Positions 14,401-25,003 of a DNA stretch of 64,000 nucleotides are shown one piece after another. A model generated the notes under the pieces. That model did not search any database and was not told the origin of the DNA. It saw only the letters and a list, made by a program, of their open reading frames with translations. The translations under genes and the position numbers were made by a program. Numbering within the stretch: the first letter of the stretch is position 1; the number at the start of each line of letters is the position of its first letter. The stretch is from Calycina herbarum (Eukaryota > Ascomycota > Leotiomycetes > Helotiales > Pezizellaceae), in the NCBI GenBank assembly GCA_001414485.1, contig LLEY01000066.1:124001-188000 (forward strand). The letters run 5' to 3'.

Positions 14401-16189
14401 TATAACAGTCTATAAACTATCTAAAAGACAAATATAGTAGTAGTTAATACTTAGTAAGTTTAATCTAATTATCTAATACTACCTAGGTAAAGAGGGAGGA
14501 CTACTAGATATACTAATAAGGAGGGACCAGGACCTCCTAGAGGAGAGAGATAAACGCCTTAATTATAAGATAGTATAACTGATTCTAGACAGAATAATTT
14601 AAGGAAATACTATATAGCTAGCAGTAGTGTCAGTAAACGAGAGGAATTAAGTAAGCGACGTAGCAACGTAGCAAGCGTTTATAGACCAACTATAAAACCT
14701 CTAGGAAGAAGGAAAGGTATAGGACAAGGACTTTAGGCGTCTTATAGACACTATCTACTAAGGAGATAGGGTGTTTCTAGCAGACCTCGCTTCTCTAGTT
14801 AAAGTCTCTATTTCTAACTACTTAGTTAATAAGAATAGTAATTTATAGTTTAGAGGTAGACTATAGGTCCCTGACTATAAGCTGTTATAGACTACAATTA
14901 TATAGGAACTCTATGATTCTATACTTATAGGCTATCCTAGTAAGAACAGGACAATTGTAATAGTCTTAAGAGAGTTCTTCTAGCTAAACCTATAGACTAT
15001 AGTTAAGCAGTTTATCTATAACTATAGAGTTTATAGACGTACTAAGGTCTAGAGGGATCGTAAATAAGGCCTGCTTCGTCTATTACCAATTCCTAAGTAG
15101 TAATAGTAGGAGATCTCTATCGACTTTATTAGACTACTACTTATAAGTAAAGGCTCTAATATAATAGCAGTGTTTATAGACCGTTTAGGCAAAGAGATAC
15201 TTCTTATAGCTTATAACTCGACTATATCATCGAAGGAATTTACTCGCTTATTTATTACTATATACTATAGCTTACATAGACTACCAAGAGCAATAGTATC
15301 TAATAAGGGCCTGTAATTCATTAGACAAGTATAGAAGACGCTTTATAACTTCTTACGAATTAAACGACGGATCTCTATAGCCTTCTATCTATAAACTAAC
15401 GGGTCAACGGAACAAGCAAATGCTAAAGTCGAGACGCTTCTATAGCAGTAGATTAATATAGCTTAGGACGACTAGGCCGACTGGCTACTAGTAGTATAGC
15501 TAGCTTTTAATAGACGGGATTCAATATTAACAGGTATAAGCCTCTTCTAACTCAGCTACGACTATCCGTTATAGACTATCGACCCCTTAACAGACGTTAT
15601 AGTACCTATAAACATAAAAACACTAATTTAAAAGGGCGAAGCAATAGTAGCAAAGATTAAGACTATTATAGAATAGGTATAATTATTAATAATAAGGGTA
15701 TAATAAGACTAGGAGACTTAAGCAAATCGTTTATAGAATACCGCTCCTACGTATAAGGTTAGAGATAAGGTTTACTTAAGCTTATAGAATATATAGACAG
15801 ACAGGGCTAGTAAGAAACTAGACGCTCGATCCGCTAAGTTTATAGTTATCGAGGTTATTAGCCCGTCTATATATAAGCTAGACACTCTGCCTAGTATCTA
15901 TAATATCTTTAATATAGACTTATTAAGGCTAGCAGCTACAGACCCGCTGCCTAGTCAAATTATAGACGATGATCAACTACCTATAATATTAGTAGATAAT
16001 ACTATAGAATAGTAAGTTAAAAGAATACTAGGTTAACGGCAAAAGAAGCTCCTAGGGAAAGGCTCTCGTACTTAACTCAAGTATAAGGTTAAATAGACAG
16101 GATACGCAAACCTAACATAGGAACCTGCTACTGAGTTAGAGAACACAGTAGCCCTAGACACCTACCTTTAAGAGTAGGAAGGAGGGTAA
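11430..16189 (+). pseudogene. Element C gag-pol with C-terminal chromodomain (disrupted)
   Basis: The plus-strand order is: gag; zinc knuckle at about 12340-12390, where the C-x2-C-x4-H-x4-C pattern is visible but one Cys and the His read Tyr; protease-like segment near 12650; RT with intact YIDDVLVF at about 13715-13745; RNase H near 14150-14420; integrase core at about 15100-15450 with SIDF, IVSNKG and a NAKVE glutamate; chromodomain near 16060-16170. Stops are almost all TAG or TAA, consistent with CAG, TGG and CAA codons changed by RIP. No autonomous activity is expected. Confidence 0.88.
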
Positions 16190-16430
16190 TATCAAGGGTT
16201 ATACCCGTGGAATAAGTCTCGGAGTACTCTAGCGACGCATTCACGTAACCTCGCTTAGCAACGTATAGACGTAACAGAACCTTCGAGAGTACCCTTGGCA
16301 GAACTCTCTAGAATAAGTTAACTAAGTATATAAGTTAGCAAGGACTCTGGCTTAGAAAGGACAATCGAATCTTCTTATACATAGACACCTCTGTAGTTCA
16401 ATTCATTAGTATTTACTATAAGTCCTAATA
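16190..16430 (+). repeat. Element C 3' LTR
   Basis: 241-bp LTR ending CCTAATA, followed directly by the duplicated GTATC. Confidence 0.92.
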
Positions 16431-16435
16431 GTATC

Positions 16436-17517
16436 CGGTTAAGAAATATAAATCTAAAAGTTTAATTATATCTTAATAATTGTAGAAAGTAATATAAATT
16501 AACTTAGACTGATATCGGGGCTTAAGGTAGTTTCTAGCGATTCCAGTAGTTATTCCCTAGATAAGAGCTTTTCAAGTTAGGCTTATATTATAATAATCGG
16601 CATTTACTAGAAGTCTATCGTATACTAATATCTTCTATTATTAGTATATAGGTGATGTACTATTGTCTAAAAGTTTAATTTTTTCTATGATTTTGCTTTT
16701 AGTAGGTTAAAGGGTATTCGGACTATATTTAGAGTTATATAGAGTAGTCTACTGTTAAGAGAAGGTATTAAAGGCAGGTTCGCTCCTTAAGCGAAAGGGG
16801 TCTAGTATAGTGCTTAGAATAGAAGAAGAGTTATAGTCGGTTTTAGGTTAGGAAGGTTAAGAGACTCTAGTTTATTCTTAGAGTTCTTTTATAATAGATT
16901 CTAACTATCTAAACTAATAGTTGTTATTTCGAAGTTCTTCTTCTAATTCTTATACTATACCCCGTATCTCGTCTATATTAGAAAAGTCTTATAGGTCTCT
17001 GAGGTTTCGGGCTAGGCCCTTACCTTTGTTGTTTCTTAACTTTTTAGGTTTAGGTATATAAGTACGGTTTAGTACGTATTCGGAGAGGGGCCTACTGGTT
17101 TCTCTAGTAGATTACTTAACGCTCTCTAGCAGAGCTTAGGAGGGACCTAGGGTCGCTCCTTAGTTTAATATACTTGATATCGTTAGAGGGGTTTTAGAGG
17201 TAGATTCAGAAGCCTTCCGAGTAACTTAATATCGACTTTCTAAACCTTATATAGTAATCCCTATATAGAGAGGGTTATTTGAAGTCTTAGGAATCCTTAG
17301 CGTCTTCTACTTCCTTAATATATTAGAGGATACGCTTTTTACTAGCTAACTAATAGATATTAAACCCTAATATTACTAGCTGTCTATAAACTAGCAATTT
17401 AAGGTTGTCGTTATACTGATCCGAATCTAGGCTGAATCGAATTCGATATAGGACGTCAACGCGCTTAGTAAGATATTATAACAGGCCGTCCCTGGTGAGA
17501 AGAATTTAATCTTTTAA
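16436..17517 (-). pseudogene. Element B gag, upstream part (disrupted)
   Basis: This is the continuation of the element B coding region beyond the C insertion, up to the inner edge of the right (5') LTR of B. Minus-strand frames are closed by RIP-type stops, and the assignment as gag rests on position. Confidence 0.55.
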
Positions 17518-17789
17518 TATAATAGCACGAAATAGATAATACTATAAAAGAGGTATATAGAAGTACGTTCCGTAGAATAATATGCTTAGATACTAGGCTC
17601 TAAATACGAAGGAAAAGATCAAATTAACCTTTCCCGATACTAAGGGTAAGAGCATCTATATATAAAAGGGTTCAGATAATAACAATAGACTCGGAGGTCT
17701 GAACCGGACATTCCTAATACTCGGGTACGTATCCTGTCTAGTATACACGTAACCTTGGCAACTCTTATTCCTGATAGCGGGCTATTATA
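17518..17789 (-). repeat. Element B 5' LTR
   Basis: 272-bp copy of 6017-6288, followed by the CTAAT duplication. Confidence 0.92.
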
Positions 17790-17794
17790 CTAAT

Positions 17795-19024
17795 AAACTT
17801 ATTAATAGTAGTAACTTATACTCTACTTAAAGAGGAAATCTATATTCTATTTCTAATTATATATTATAATATTCTTTAAGAAGTAGATTCCTACTATTAT
17901 TAGTATCTTATACCTTACTATCTTAGAGTTCGATTCCTTTATTTAACTATAGGTATACAGCGCCTGTCGATGTATTTAAGACATCTGTTTCAATCTACGT
18001 ACTATATCCTCTAGCCTCGAGTTCTTTATCTATAAGTTCTATTCTTTCTAATAAAGCTACTTCTTTTTAGATAGTAGCGTTCGCTTATTTCCCTTTAAAG
18101 TCTTTCTTCTTACTATACTTATTTACTCTATAGCTAGAGAAGCTATAGTTATAACACAAGTTCTACTTACGACGACGATCTCGCTCTTTCTAAGAAAGTC
18201 CTTTCTTTAGTAGGTCTCTTTCTTAAGTTCCTTTTCCTAAGACCTAATACTTCTAAGTAGTATTAACTTCTATAGAATCTCTATAGTCTTTTTTCCTACC
18301 TTTTCCTTAATATCGATGTCTATAACTACTCTTTTTCTCTAGACTCCTCTTATAATTCTAATTATTAATTTTAATTATATTATTAGTTAACTTATTAAGT
18401 ATATTTAGGAAGTTATTTCTAGCTAGTTTATTCTTAATACTATCTTTTAATCCTTTATAATACTACTTATATAAGGCTTTATTATTCTAGCTAAGATATA
18501 TAGAGTATTATTAGAATATTAACGTATACTTAGCTACTAACTCTTTTTATTAGAGGCTATATAAAGCCTATACTACCTTCTTCTTTAGATTTATATCTAT
18601 AAACGCTTAGTTAATTCCTTTCTTAAATCTAGCAACGGTTAAAAACAATTCTTAAGTGCTTTTACTTATAAGATTTAACACTCTTCTATTTAATATTTTA
18701 TTTTTCTAAAAATCCTCTAAATATAGCTCTATCTAGTTATATACTGCTCCTTTAAGATAGGTAGTAAGCTATATAACTTAATCAGTTTTATAAGTAAACT
18801 ATATTAAATAAAAGTTTAAGTATATTAAAGCTTTTATAATAAACTTAATAAGCTTCTCTAAAAAGCTATTAAATGTTTTAGGTACTAGCAATTTCACTTC
18901 CTTTCTAATAGTAGTAACTAGTACTACTAGTATTATTAGTACTAGGGGTAGTATAGAGGTTAAACTCGAGGATAGCGTAGTTTTTAATATTATATTAGTA
19001 GTACTTTTAAGTAGATACTTAAAG
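17795..19024 (-). pseudogene. Element A gag, upstream part (disrupted)
   Basis: Minus-strand gag region of A, separated from its pol by element B. A zinc-knuckle-like segment reads near 18130-18180, and a long lysine/arginine-rich stretch precedes it. The same organisation recurs at about 63.6-64.0 kb in element E and at 51.2-52.1 kb in element D. Confidence 0.65.
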
Positions 19025-19487
19025 TATAACGAAACTTAAACAAACTAAACAAAGGTAACTAAGTCTCGAAGGTTAGTATATAGGTAAGAAGTATAGATAT
19101 AATAGATTATTTACTTAGAAGTAAACTCGTTACTTATATTAAAGATATTAAGTAAGATAATAAGATTAATAACTAAAGTTAAGTACGAAGCTTCTATCTA
19201 ATAGCAGACGTGCTAGTCTTATATAGAACCTTCGTTTATGTTTAGAGTCCTTCTTAGCAGGAGTCCCGAAGATAGAGTCCGACTCTATTTCTAGGGCTCC
19301 TTAAAACTGGACTCTATTACCTGACTGCTCCTAACCGAGTCACGTGATATAACTGTAATGAGATCCTTAGGATTACATGTCCTATCATACTCAATCCTTT
19401 CCTTCTTCCAGGGTTATAATAGTGCTTGTCCTGTCAGGGCGTCGCCTGGACTTCACTTTGTCACGTGCTGGCACGTGATTCGTGACA
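19025..19487 (-). repeat. Element A 5' LTR, partly spared by RIP
   Basis: 463-bp LTR. Its inner (left) half is as RIP-mutated as the rest of the block. The outer part, from about 19370, retains CA/TG dinucleotides, for example CCTGTCAGGG and TCACGTGCTGGCACGTG. It is followed by the GTAAG duplication. Confidence 0.92.
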
Positions 19488-19492
19488 GTAAG

Positions 19493-19676
19493 CTCCGGGG
19501 ACCATTTTAGATTTTATAGTAACCTCGATCCGAGGTTATAAGTAATTAGTCTTATTAAGTATTTATAAGTTTTAGTCTCTTCGGCCCGTCGCTACGCTAA
19601 TCCACGGCCCTCCGCAAGCTACGGGGTGGATTCCGGACCTCTGTGTTCAAGAGGCTTATTAAGAGGCTTATAGTTT
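19493..19676. other. Intergenic border sequence with a hairpin
   Basis: Transition from the AT block to the gene island. AATCCAC and GTGGATT at about 19600-19634 can pair into a stem. No gene is seen. Confidence 0.4.
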
Positions 19677-20738
19677 TTAAGAGGTTTTATTCAAGAGAGC
19701 CTTTTGCTTTACGTGCCGGACCCGGTTTGCTTTCTTATTCCGCTCCCGACACGTATTACACGTAAAGAACTGGCCAAAATCTATAAGAGGCTTTTTTCGA
19801 TTGTAAGAGGAGCAGTATCGCTCTTACGGACCCTCCCAGTCCTCACTTCCCTTTTGCGGACCGTTTATAGCTTCCTCCCAACCTTTGCTCGTACTTGTAT
19901 AACCTCCCCAACCGTCTCCCGGATCCGCAAAGCTCTCACTCCCGTCCGTTGAGCCTTCCCAGTTCTCCTCCTCTTGCGGACTCGTTAAGCCTCCGCAGCC
20001 TTTTCGTGTATCTTCCGGATCTATAAAGCATTCACTCTCACCCGTAAAACCTTCCCGTGGCTCCGTTTCCCGTGGCTCCGTATAGCCATCCTATTGCCTA
20101 TACGGGTTCTGGTCCGCAAATCTCATATACTCTCTATACTCCCTCTTCTTATAAAGAGCTACGCGAATCTCTTGTAAACCCGGCGGACCTTCCTCTCGTG
20201 GCACGCCTCTCCACGCCTCTTTCAACGCCTCAAAGTCCTCGTCACTTAGTAACCCGTACCAAAACTCGTCCTTAAGCAAGAACCTTTCTAACTGCCCTCT
20301 TGTAAACCACTCTCGCCCGTTCTCCCACTCTCGCCTAACCTCCTGGTATGTCTTCCGTTGCCGCTCCTTTTGTAATCTCGCTCGCAAGGCCTTCTCAATA
20401 ACACGTCGTGCTTGTATAAACCTTCGTGCTCGTCCTTCTTGTGAAACCGGCTCTCCCTTTTGCTCACGGTAGGAATCTCGTCGTCGTAAATGGCACGCGG
20501 AGCACGTAAGGGCCCGTAAAGAAGTCGTCTGTAAAGAAGTCGCTCGTAAAGAGGTCCGGTGGTTAAGAGGGAAGTCGTGGGTTGGCCGAATACGCTTACA
20601 CATAGAACATCGATCCGTAATACGCGCTGACCGGGGGATCTGGGCCCTCTCTATACACCGTCCGCATAAGGACTCATGAAAGGGAATCAAGGAGATAAGG
20701 CAGGTCTGGCACTCGTCGCAGTATCGTGGGCGAGGCAT
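19677..20738 (-). pseudogene. Zinc-ribbon protein with two RIP-type stop codons
   Basis: An ATG at 20738 opens 215 codons with an N-terminal Cys-rich module (CDEC, CGRC) and a CxxC...CxxC ribbon (RCSMCKRIRP ... TCSAC). This resembles the ribbons that often precede HNH nucleases, but no HNH motif follows. The central part is basic and helical (about residues 95-150). After the TAG at 20091-20093 the same frame stays open for 88 codons of acidic Gly/Glu-rich sequence. A TAA at 19824-19826 follows, then another ribbon-like segment (RYCSSYNRKKPL ... TCNTCRERNKKANR), up to a final TAA at 19677. Both internal stops equal CAG/CAA with C-to-T changes, and one ribbon Cys reads Tyr. It is probably a 353-residue protein damaged by RIP spreading from element A. 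No function is assigned. Confidence 0.6.
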
Positions 20739-20897
20739 TGTTGTAAGTAAAGAAGTTGACTAGAACTGGAACTGAACTTTGGTGTTCCTGCACAGACCCG
20801 GTCACGTGGCGGTGTCCGTGTTTTTATGCCGACGAGTACCAGAGAGGGCGTAAAGTGATCAACGAGAATTCACCAGCCTCCACCTCTCTCTCATCAC

Positions 20898-21659
20898 TCA
20901 TTGTCCCTCATCTGTATCCTCCCACTCTCCATCTATATCCACACTCCCTTCTTCCGTATCCCCACTCACTTCTTCCACATCCCGCCTTTCCTGGTCTTCT
21001 AAATTCTTCTCAAGGAAATCAATCATTTCCCTCTCAACCCATCTCTCACTTTCCCACTTCAATTGATTGAGTTCTTGCAACTCTTGATGAGCTGAACCTG
21101 CCAATGGAGCTCGACAAACTGGACAAGTTCTCTTAAGTCGAAACCATTTCTCCAGACAGTCGTTGCCAAATATATGCCCGCATATTGTCAGGATGGCTCT
21201 TGAGCAATCATTTCCTTTTTCTGTGAGAGGCACTCTCAGCTGTTGGATTGTGTACGCCGCAAATAGTTTAATGTAGAACTTTATCATCATTTTTCTGACG
21301 GGCTTCAAACCCTTTGGGCGAAAAAGCAGTGGGAGATGGTGCTTAAATTCTTCTATTCTGCTCTCCAATTCTTGAGTCGTTTTCTCGATGTTCTTTGTAG
21401 GGTATGTTTTATCTTTCTCCTCAGGCGGGTCCGTAAGTTTCAAACAGCATATTAAACAGTCTAAATCTTCCTCATCCAGATCTTTCGTAGGAAAATCACG
21501 AGAGATTTGCGGAAGGAGCACCCCAAAAGGGTCATCCCTCTTAGGGTCGTTGTACTGGTTGGAAGCCCTGTAATACTATCAAAACTTAGTTTGGCTTTCC
21601 TCGTTCAAGGCAAACGCGTTGAGGAAGAGAAGGCTCCATAGGGACGGAATAAACATCAT
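20898..21659 (-). pseudogene. RING-finger protein, 5' end interrupted by tandem stops
   Basis: The minus-strand frame encodes a coiled, charged N-terminal half and a C-terminal RING-like half-site (ICGHIFGNDCLEKW ... CPVCR). The second half-site reads CGHIFG-C as in many fungal RING proteins. The first Cys pair (DCLICC) lies far upstream, and a strongly acidic tail ends the protein. The role would be E3 ubiquitin ligase if the fold is real. No in-frame ATG precedes the RING frame after the tandem TGA TAG at 21576-21581. Upstream of those stops the same frame runs open from ATGATG at 21659. Either the gene is disabled, or an intron ending in TTACAG near 21575 joins it to an unseen 5' exon. Family assignment is fair; the 5' structure is unresolved. 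Confidence 0.55.
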
Positions 21660-21750
21660 TTCTAGCCGCGTTAGAACCCCTCTTCAGCTTGAAAGAGAAC
21701 TGACACATATCAATTGAGCCAACTTGAACTGTTCAATCAATAATTAGCTC

Positions 21751-22372
21751 TCAGGAGGTGGTTCTAGATTTCTTTTGTCTTTTCAAACGTACTGTTGGCA
21801 ACTTGGTACGCTGCAGCAGTTTTGAAAATATGGAAGTTTATTCCATCGCGGCAGGAGTAGTCCCCCAATCACTCAAGTCAGAATTGACATACCTGTAGCT
21901 CGTACCAATTGTCAAGGTTATTTATAGCCTCCTGTAGTTCAGGATGGTGTTCCTCCAGCCAACGAATTCTCTCGAGTTTGATATGTTTCGTAACGTGCTC
22001 AGTCAGAATTCTAACGGTCCACCAGCCCAAAGGTGTCTGCCATGAATAGTTTGTGCTTATGGCGACATTTGGAAGCATTGTCCGTGTCCCAAGTAAACCT
22101 GCAATTTTCGCTTCGCCAACGTAGATGGCCGAGAGGATTATTCCGGGAGGGATGTCGTTTTTTATCTTTGAGAAGACATATATGGTAGAGACCCATTGGA
22201 GCGCATACTCTGGGTCCCATATCGGTTTCAGAATTTCCCACCAACATAGTATTTGTTTTTCGAAAATATTTTGGATTTCCGGTAGATAAGGGATGGGAGG
22301 TTGGTGCGTGGTAGAAGTTGTTGGGGGAATGCTTAATCCTGGATACTTTGTTGGAATCGGGACTGGGAGCAT
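21751..22372 (-). CDS. Orphan two-exon protein, about 179 residues
   Basis: Exon 1 (22372-21893) starts at ATG and encodes a Pro/Thr-rich start and a Trp-rich helical middle (ILCWWEILKPIWDPEYALQW). It ends in CAG followed by a perfect GTATGT donor. An 82-bp intron (21892-21811) ends in CTGCAG. Exon 2 (21810-21751) continues in frame for 19 codons with a very basic tail (RTKLPTVRLKRQKKSRTTS, possibly nuclear targeting) and then TGA. Without splicing the frame stops at 21878. I do not recognise the family. The branch site is weak, and the start could lie further upstream through another exon. Confidence 0.45.
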
Positions 22373-23100
22373 ATCCAGGTAATAGTTTGGTTGGTTGGTC
22401 GTTGTTGGTTGGTTGTTGGAAGTTATAAAGGGAAGACATGTGGTATTGAATTGAAATTGAACGGGATATTTGAGTATTGAGTTGTGAATATAAGGAAGTG
22501 AGATTTGAAAAAACTTTGCACACTCTCTGATCTTTTTGCGAAGTTTCCTAAAGGTATTCCCGAAAGTGTATAAAATTGTATGGAAGTGAGAAGGTGGACG
22601 GAGGAGAAAGCTGGTGTTATATACGCTTCACGCAAACATAAAATGTAATCGCGTGCCAATCGAAAATTTTAGCGTCACTTCTAAAAAATCGGAGGAAGTT
22701 ATTCCTGGCATATGAGTACTTGGACTTAATAAAACTAAGACTACCAAAATCTTCTCCAGAATCTGTAATAATTAAAGAGGCTCGGTCGTGAACGTAAGTA
22801 TTCGTGGCAAGAAATGGTCACTAACTAAATTGACCACCCCACTAATTATTGTCGGTCCTGAATCGGAACGAAACTAGAAATAAAAATGTGTCTCAATCCA
22901 CGGCTATGATAACCTAGAGTACCCCCTAAGTATAAACTAGAGGAACGAACAGAAGCGATGATGTAATAATACAAAGCTCTAGCGAACGAACGACGCGATA
23001 CGTCGGTTTAGAAACCCAATTAGTTATGCCTAATCTGTCAATTAGTGTTATCCAGGGGCTAATTTTTTCTTCGTGAGAAGAGATTTTTCCGAGGCTTTAA
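22373..23100. other. Intergenic, no gene seen
   Basis: Moderately AT-rich sequence between the orphan gene and the next weak ORF. Short frames overlap each other without coding character. A TTGG-rich run at about 22388-22420 is part of the leader of the gene to its left. Confidence 0.5.
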
Positions 23101-23460
23101 ATGAACCGTTCCTTCCACTTTCACAATCCCCCACCATCGGTCCATTGTCATCAATATGTCTCCCTCAACCCAACCACCACCCAACCACCACTTTACGAAG
23201 AAGCACGTGCCAACCCCTACGAGCCCATCGACAAAATGATTTCAAGCAAAAACCACCCTGATCTGAAAGCCGCCCCGGGTGATTCCAAGATGAAAAAGAA
23301 ATGCAACAAATCCAAAAAGTCACTGGCAGATGATCAAGATTATGTATACGAACACCATGATTGCACCAGGGTAAGCGACGATGAGTGCTGCCAGTTTTCA
23401 TACGAATGGAGAACAACAAACCCAAACCCGGCTTGCAGTAGACAAGAAAAGAGGCAGTAA
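23101..23460 (+). CDS. Hypothetical protein, 119 residues
   Basis: ATG-initiated frame. The first third is Pro/Thr/His-rich with a PLYEEARANPYEPID segment, the middle is Lys-rich (KMKKKCNKSKKS), and the C-terminal part holds four Cys. There is no signal peptide, membrane segment or known domain. Composition changes little from flanking DNA, and a frame-shifted ATG at 23156 overlaps. It may be a small orphan gene or a chance frame. Confidence 0.25.
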   Translation: MNRSFHFHNPPPSVHCHQYVSLNPTTTQPPLYEEARANPYEPIDKMISSKNHPDLKAAPGDSKMKKKCNKSKKSLADDQDYVYEHHDCTRVSDDECCQFSYEWRTTNPNPACSRQEKRQ

Positions 23461-23585
23461 ATAGCTCGTTATGCCACACCTTTTAGATATTACCGAAATA
23501 GTTTGCGACAATCGAATTTTATTGTTCCAAGCTATCTAGGTAAACATCAAATCACCCCAAGTATTTAGGTTAAATACCTTGCTTT

Positions 23586-23660
23586 ACCCTAAAAAGTTGG
23601 AACCGTGAGCTAGGTAGGCAGGTACGAACCTAAAGTATTTACAGCCGCTTTATTGTCTAC
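23586..23660 (+). repeat. Dispersed repeat, copy 1
   Basis: Shares an exact 19-base core (GGTAGGCAGGTACGAACCT at 23613-23631) with copy 2 at 34392-34410. Similarity extends on both sides (TTGGAAC upstream, a TTTAC...CGCGAG block downstream). The internal sequence is not coding. Confidence 0.6.
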
Positions 23661-24001
23661 CGCGAGCCCGGGTCCAAGAAGAGTCTTGATGGCTGTAATT
23701 GGAGTTCCAGTGTTGGTCTTGATTCTAGGAGTGGTCCTTTTCTTGTTAATCATTCACTGAACTCGTCTCCGGTATATGGCCGGCAGCGAATTGTTTCAAT
23801 TGGGAGCTGGGGTAGGAATGAAGACTGTTTCAGAAGGTGGTTGAGGAGTGATTCCATATCCATCTTATATCTCGAGAGAAGCTGGCCCATGATGGACGAC
23901 GAAAGTCGGAATTTATAGAGCTTGTTGCTCAAAAATTCTGATAAATTTTTGAACATTTCCTCTGAAGTGTCCTTAGATAGTTGAAAAAAGAGATTTATCA
24001 A

Positions 24002-25003
24002 GCGTTGGGCCTTTCATCCCTCTGATTCCCTCACAGAAAGCTCATGTCACAAAAGAGGAGCGAGGAAGAATACTAGGAATCCACTTCGCAATAATAAATC
24101 AATGCCTTCTTCTATGTATGGTCTAACTGGCGTCTGATATCGTGTCTCCATTCAGCAACGATGAATTGAATCAATAGTCATTCATCGCTTACTTACACAA
24201 GTACTTTGAGTTCCATAGACTACCTCTTGTGATGGCATCGATTATGGTATGCAATGTTTGCGAAAGATATGCACTCCCTTGGCGTTTTCTAGATACTAGG
24301 ATCCACCAGCCCTTTAGCCACGATGATGGCAGCGTTAGAGTAGATGAAATGAGTTAGACTTTGCATTTCACTGTCGCATTTCGCAAACTTGAAAGCGTTT
24401 TACAGGCTTTAGATGATCGCAACAGGGCCTCTACGGGGACGGAAAAAAGGCACTATTTTGTTCCAGCATCGCACCCTACCAAAAGACGAACAGGAGAGAC
24501 GAGAAATATATACCACAACTATAGAATAAGTCTCTAACGGGTAATTAACGATTGAATACAAGACTATCTATCTTAATTATTGTGTTATGGTTTTATTTAA
24601 GATTCAAGACTATTCTTTTGAGGGGACGCTATTTCGAGGCATGGGAAGTTTTCCAAGTTGCTGTTTACAAAAAACCCCCGGGGAGTGTTTACAGCTCTAT
24701 GTGTAGCGATGAATCGTCGTACTTCAGACCATGAGATACGGCCGCAAAACTTTGATAAAACCACAACCGGGATCACAAAACATAGACCCTTCGATGTAAT
24801 GATCAATTAACAACTGATAACTTTTCTCCAATTTTCTGTTAATTTTTGCGATTTTTCTGTAGGGTTTGCACCATAGAAGTACCTAAGTGGACAAGTGGGG
24901 GTTTTCCACCAAAGGCTAAAGTGAACGTTATAAGATCAAATAAGCACTTCCCATCATCCAACCAACAAACCGTGATCAATCACGGTGATAGGAAACTCAG
25001 CAT
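24002..25003. other. Intergenic, upstream of the tRNA locus
   Basis: No supported gene. A short inverted repeat (CGTGATC AATC GTG type, 24971-24985) lies 20 bp upstream of the tRNA. Confidence 0.45.

Larger units (their letters stand above)
10901..16430 (+). mobile_element. LTR element C: Ty3/gypsy chromovirus, innermost insertion
   Basis: Two 241-bp repeats (10901-11141 and 16190-16430) start TATTAAGGG/TATCAAGGG and end CCTAATA. They are flanked by the duplication GTATC (10896-10900 and 16431-16435). The element is 5.53 kb, coded on the plus strand, opposite to its host B. It is the least eroded of the three: long coherent protein segments are readable between stop codons. Confidence 0.93.
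6017..17789 (-). mobile_element. LTR element B: Ty3/gypsy, inserted in A
   Basis: Two 272-bp repeats (6017-6288 and 17518-17789) are flanked by the 5-bp duplication CTAAT (6012-6016 and 17790-17794). The insertion site is inside the coding part of element A. Minus-strand reading shows an RT motif AYLDDILIY near 8815-8850 and an RNase H segment with the DKEL pattern near 8150-8320. Element C is inserted in its gag region; without C the element is about 6.2 kb. It carries many stops. Confidence 0.92.
1086..19487 (-). mobile_element. LTR element A: Ty3/gypsy chromovirus, RIP-inactivated, with nested insertions
   Basis: Two 463-bp direct repeats (1086-1548 and 19025-19487) begin TGTAACG (TATAACG in the right copy) and end CGTGACA. 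They are flanked by the identical 5-bp duplication GTAAG at 1081-1085 and 19488-19492. Coding direction is minus: a RIP-altered YLDD-type reverse transcriptase motif reads on the minus strand near 4300, a chromodomain-like segment near 2080-2215, and a damaged gag zinc knuckle near 18150. The element is split by B (6017-17789); subtracting B leaves about 6.6 kb, a normal Ty3 size. Two more copies of the family are in the window (50878-57950 and from 57951). No frame is intact. Confidence 0.92.

Noticed and set aside
23750..24001. Minus-strand frame of about 83 codons with helical, Leu/Ser-rich sequence
   Set aside because: It begins only at a TTG, and a TGA lies four codons upstream. No splice acceptor or domain supports it. 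It might be one exon of an undetected gene.
24552..24806. Overlapping 60- and 69-codon frames on opposite strands
   Set aside because: No domain, no partner exons and low-complexity composition; typical of chance frames.
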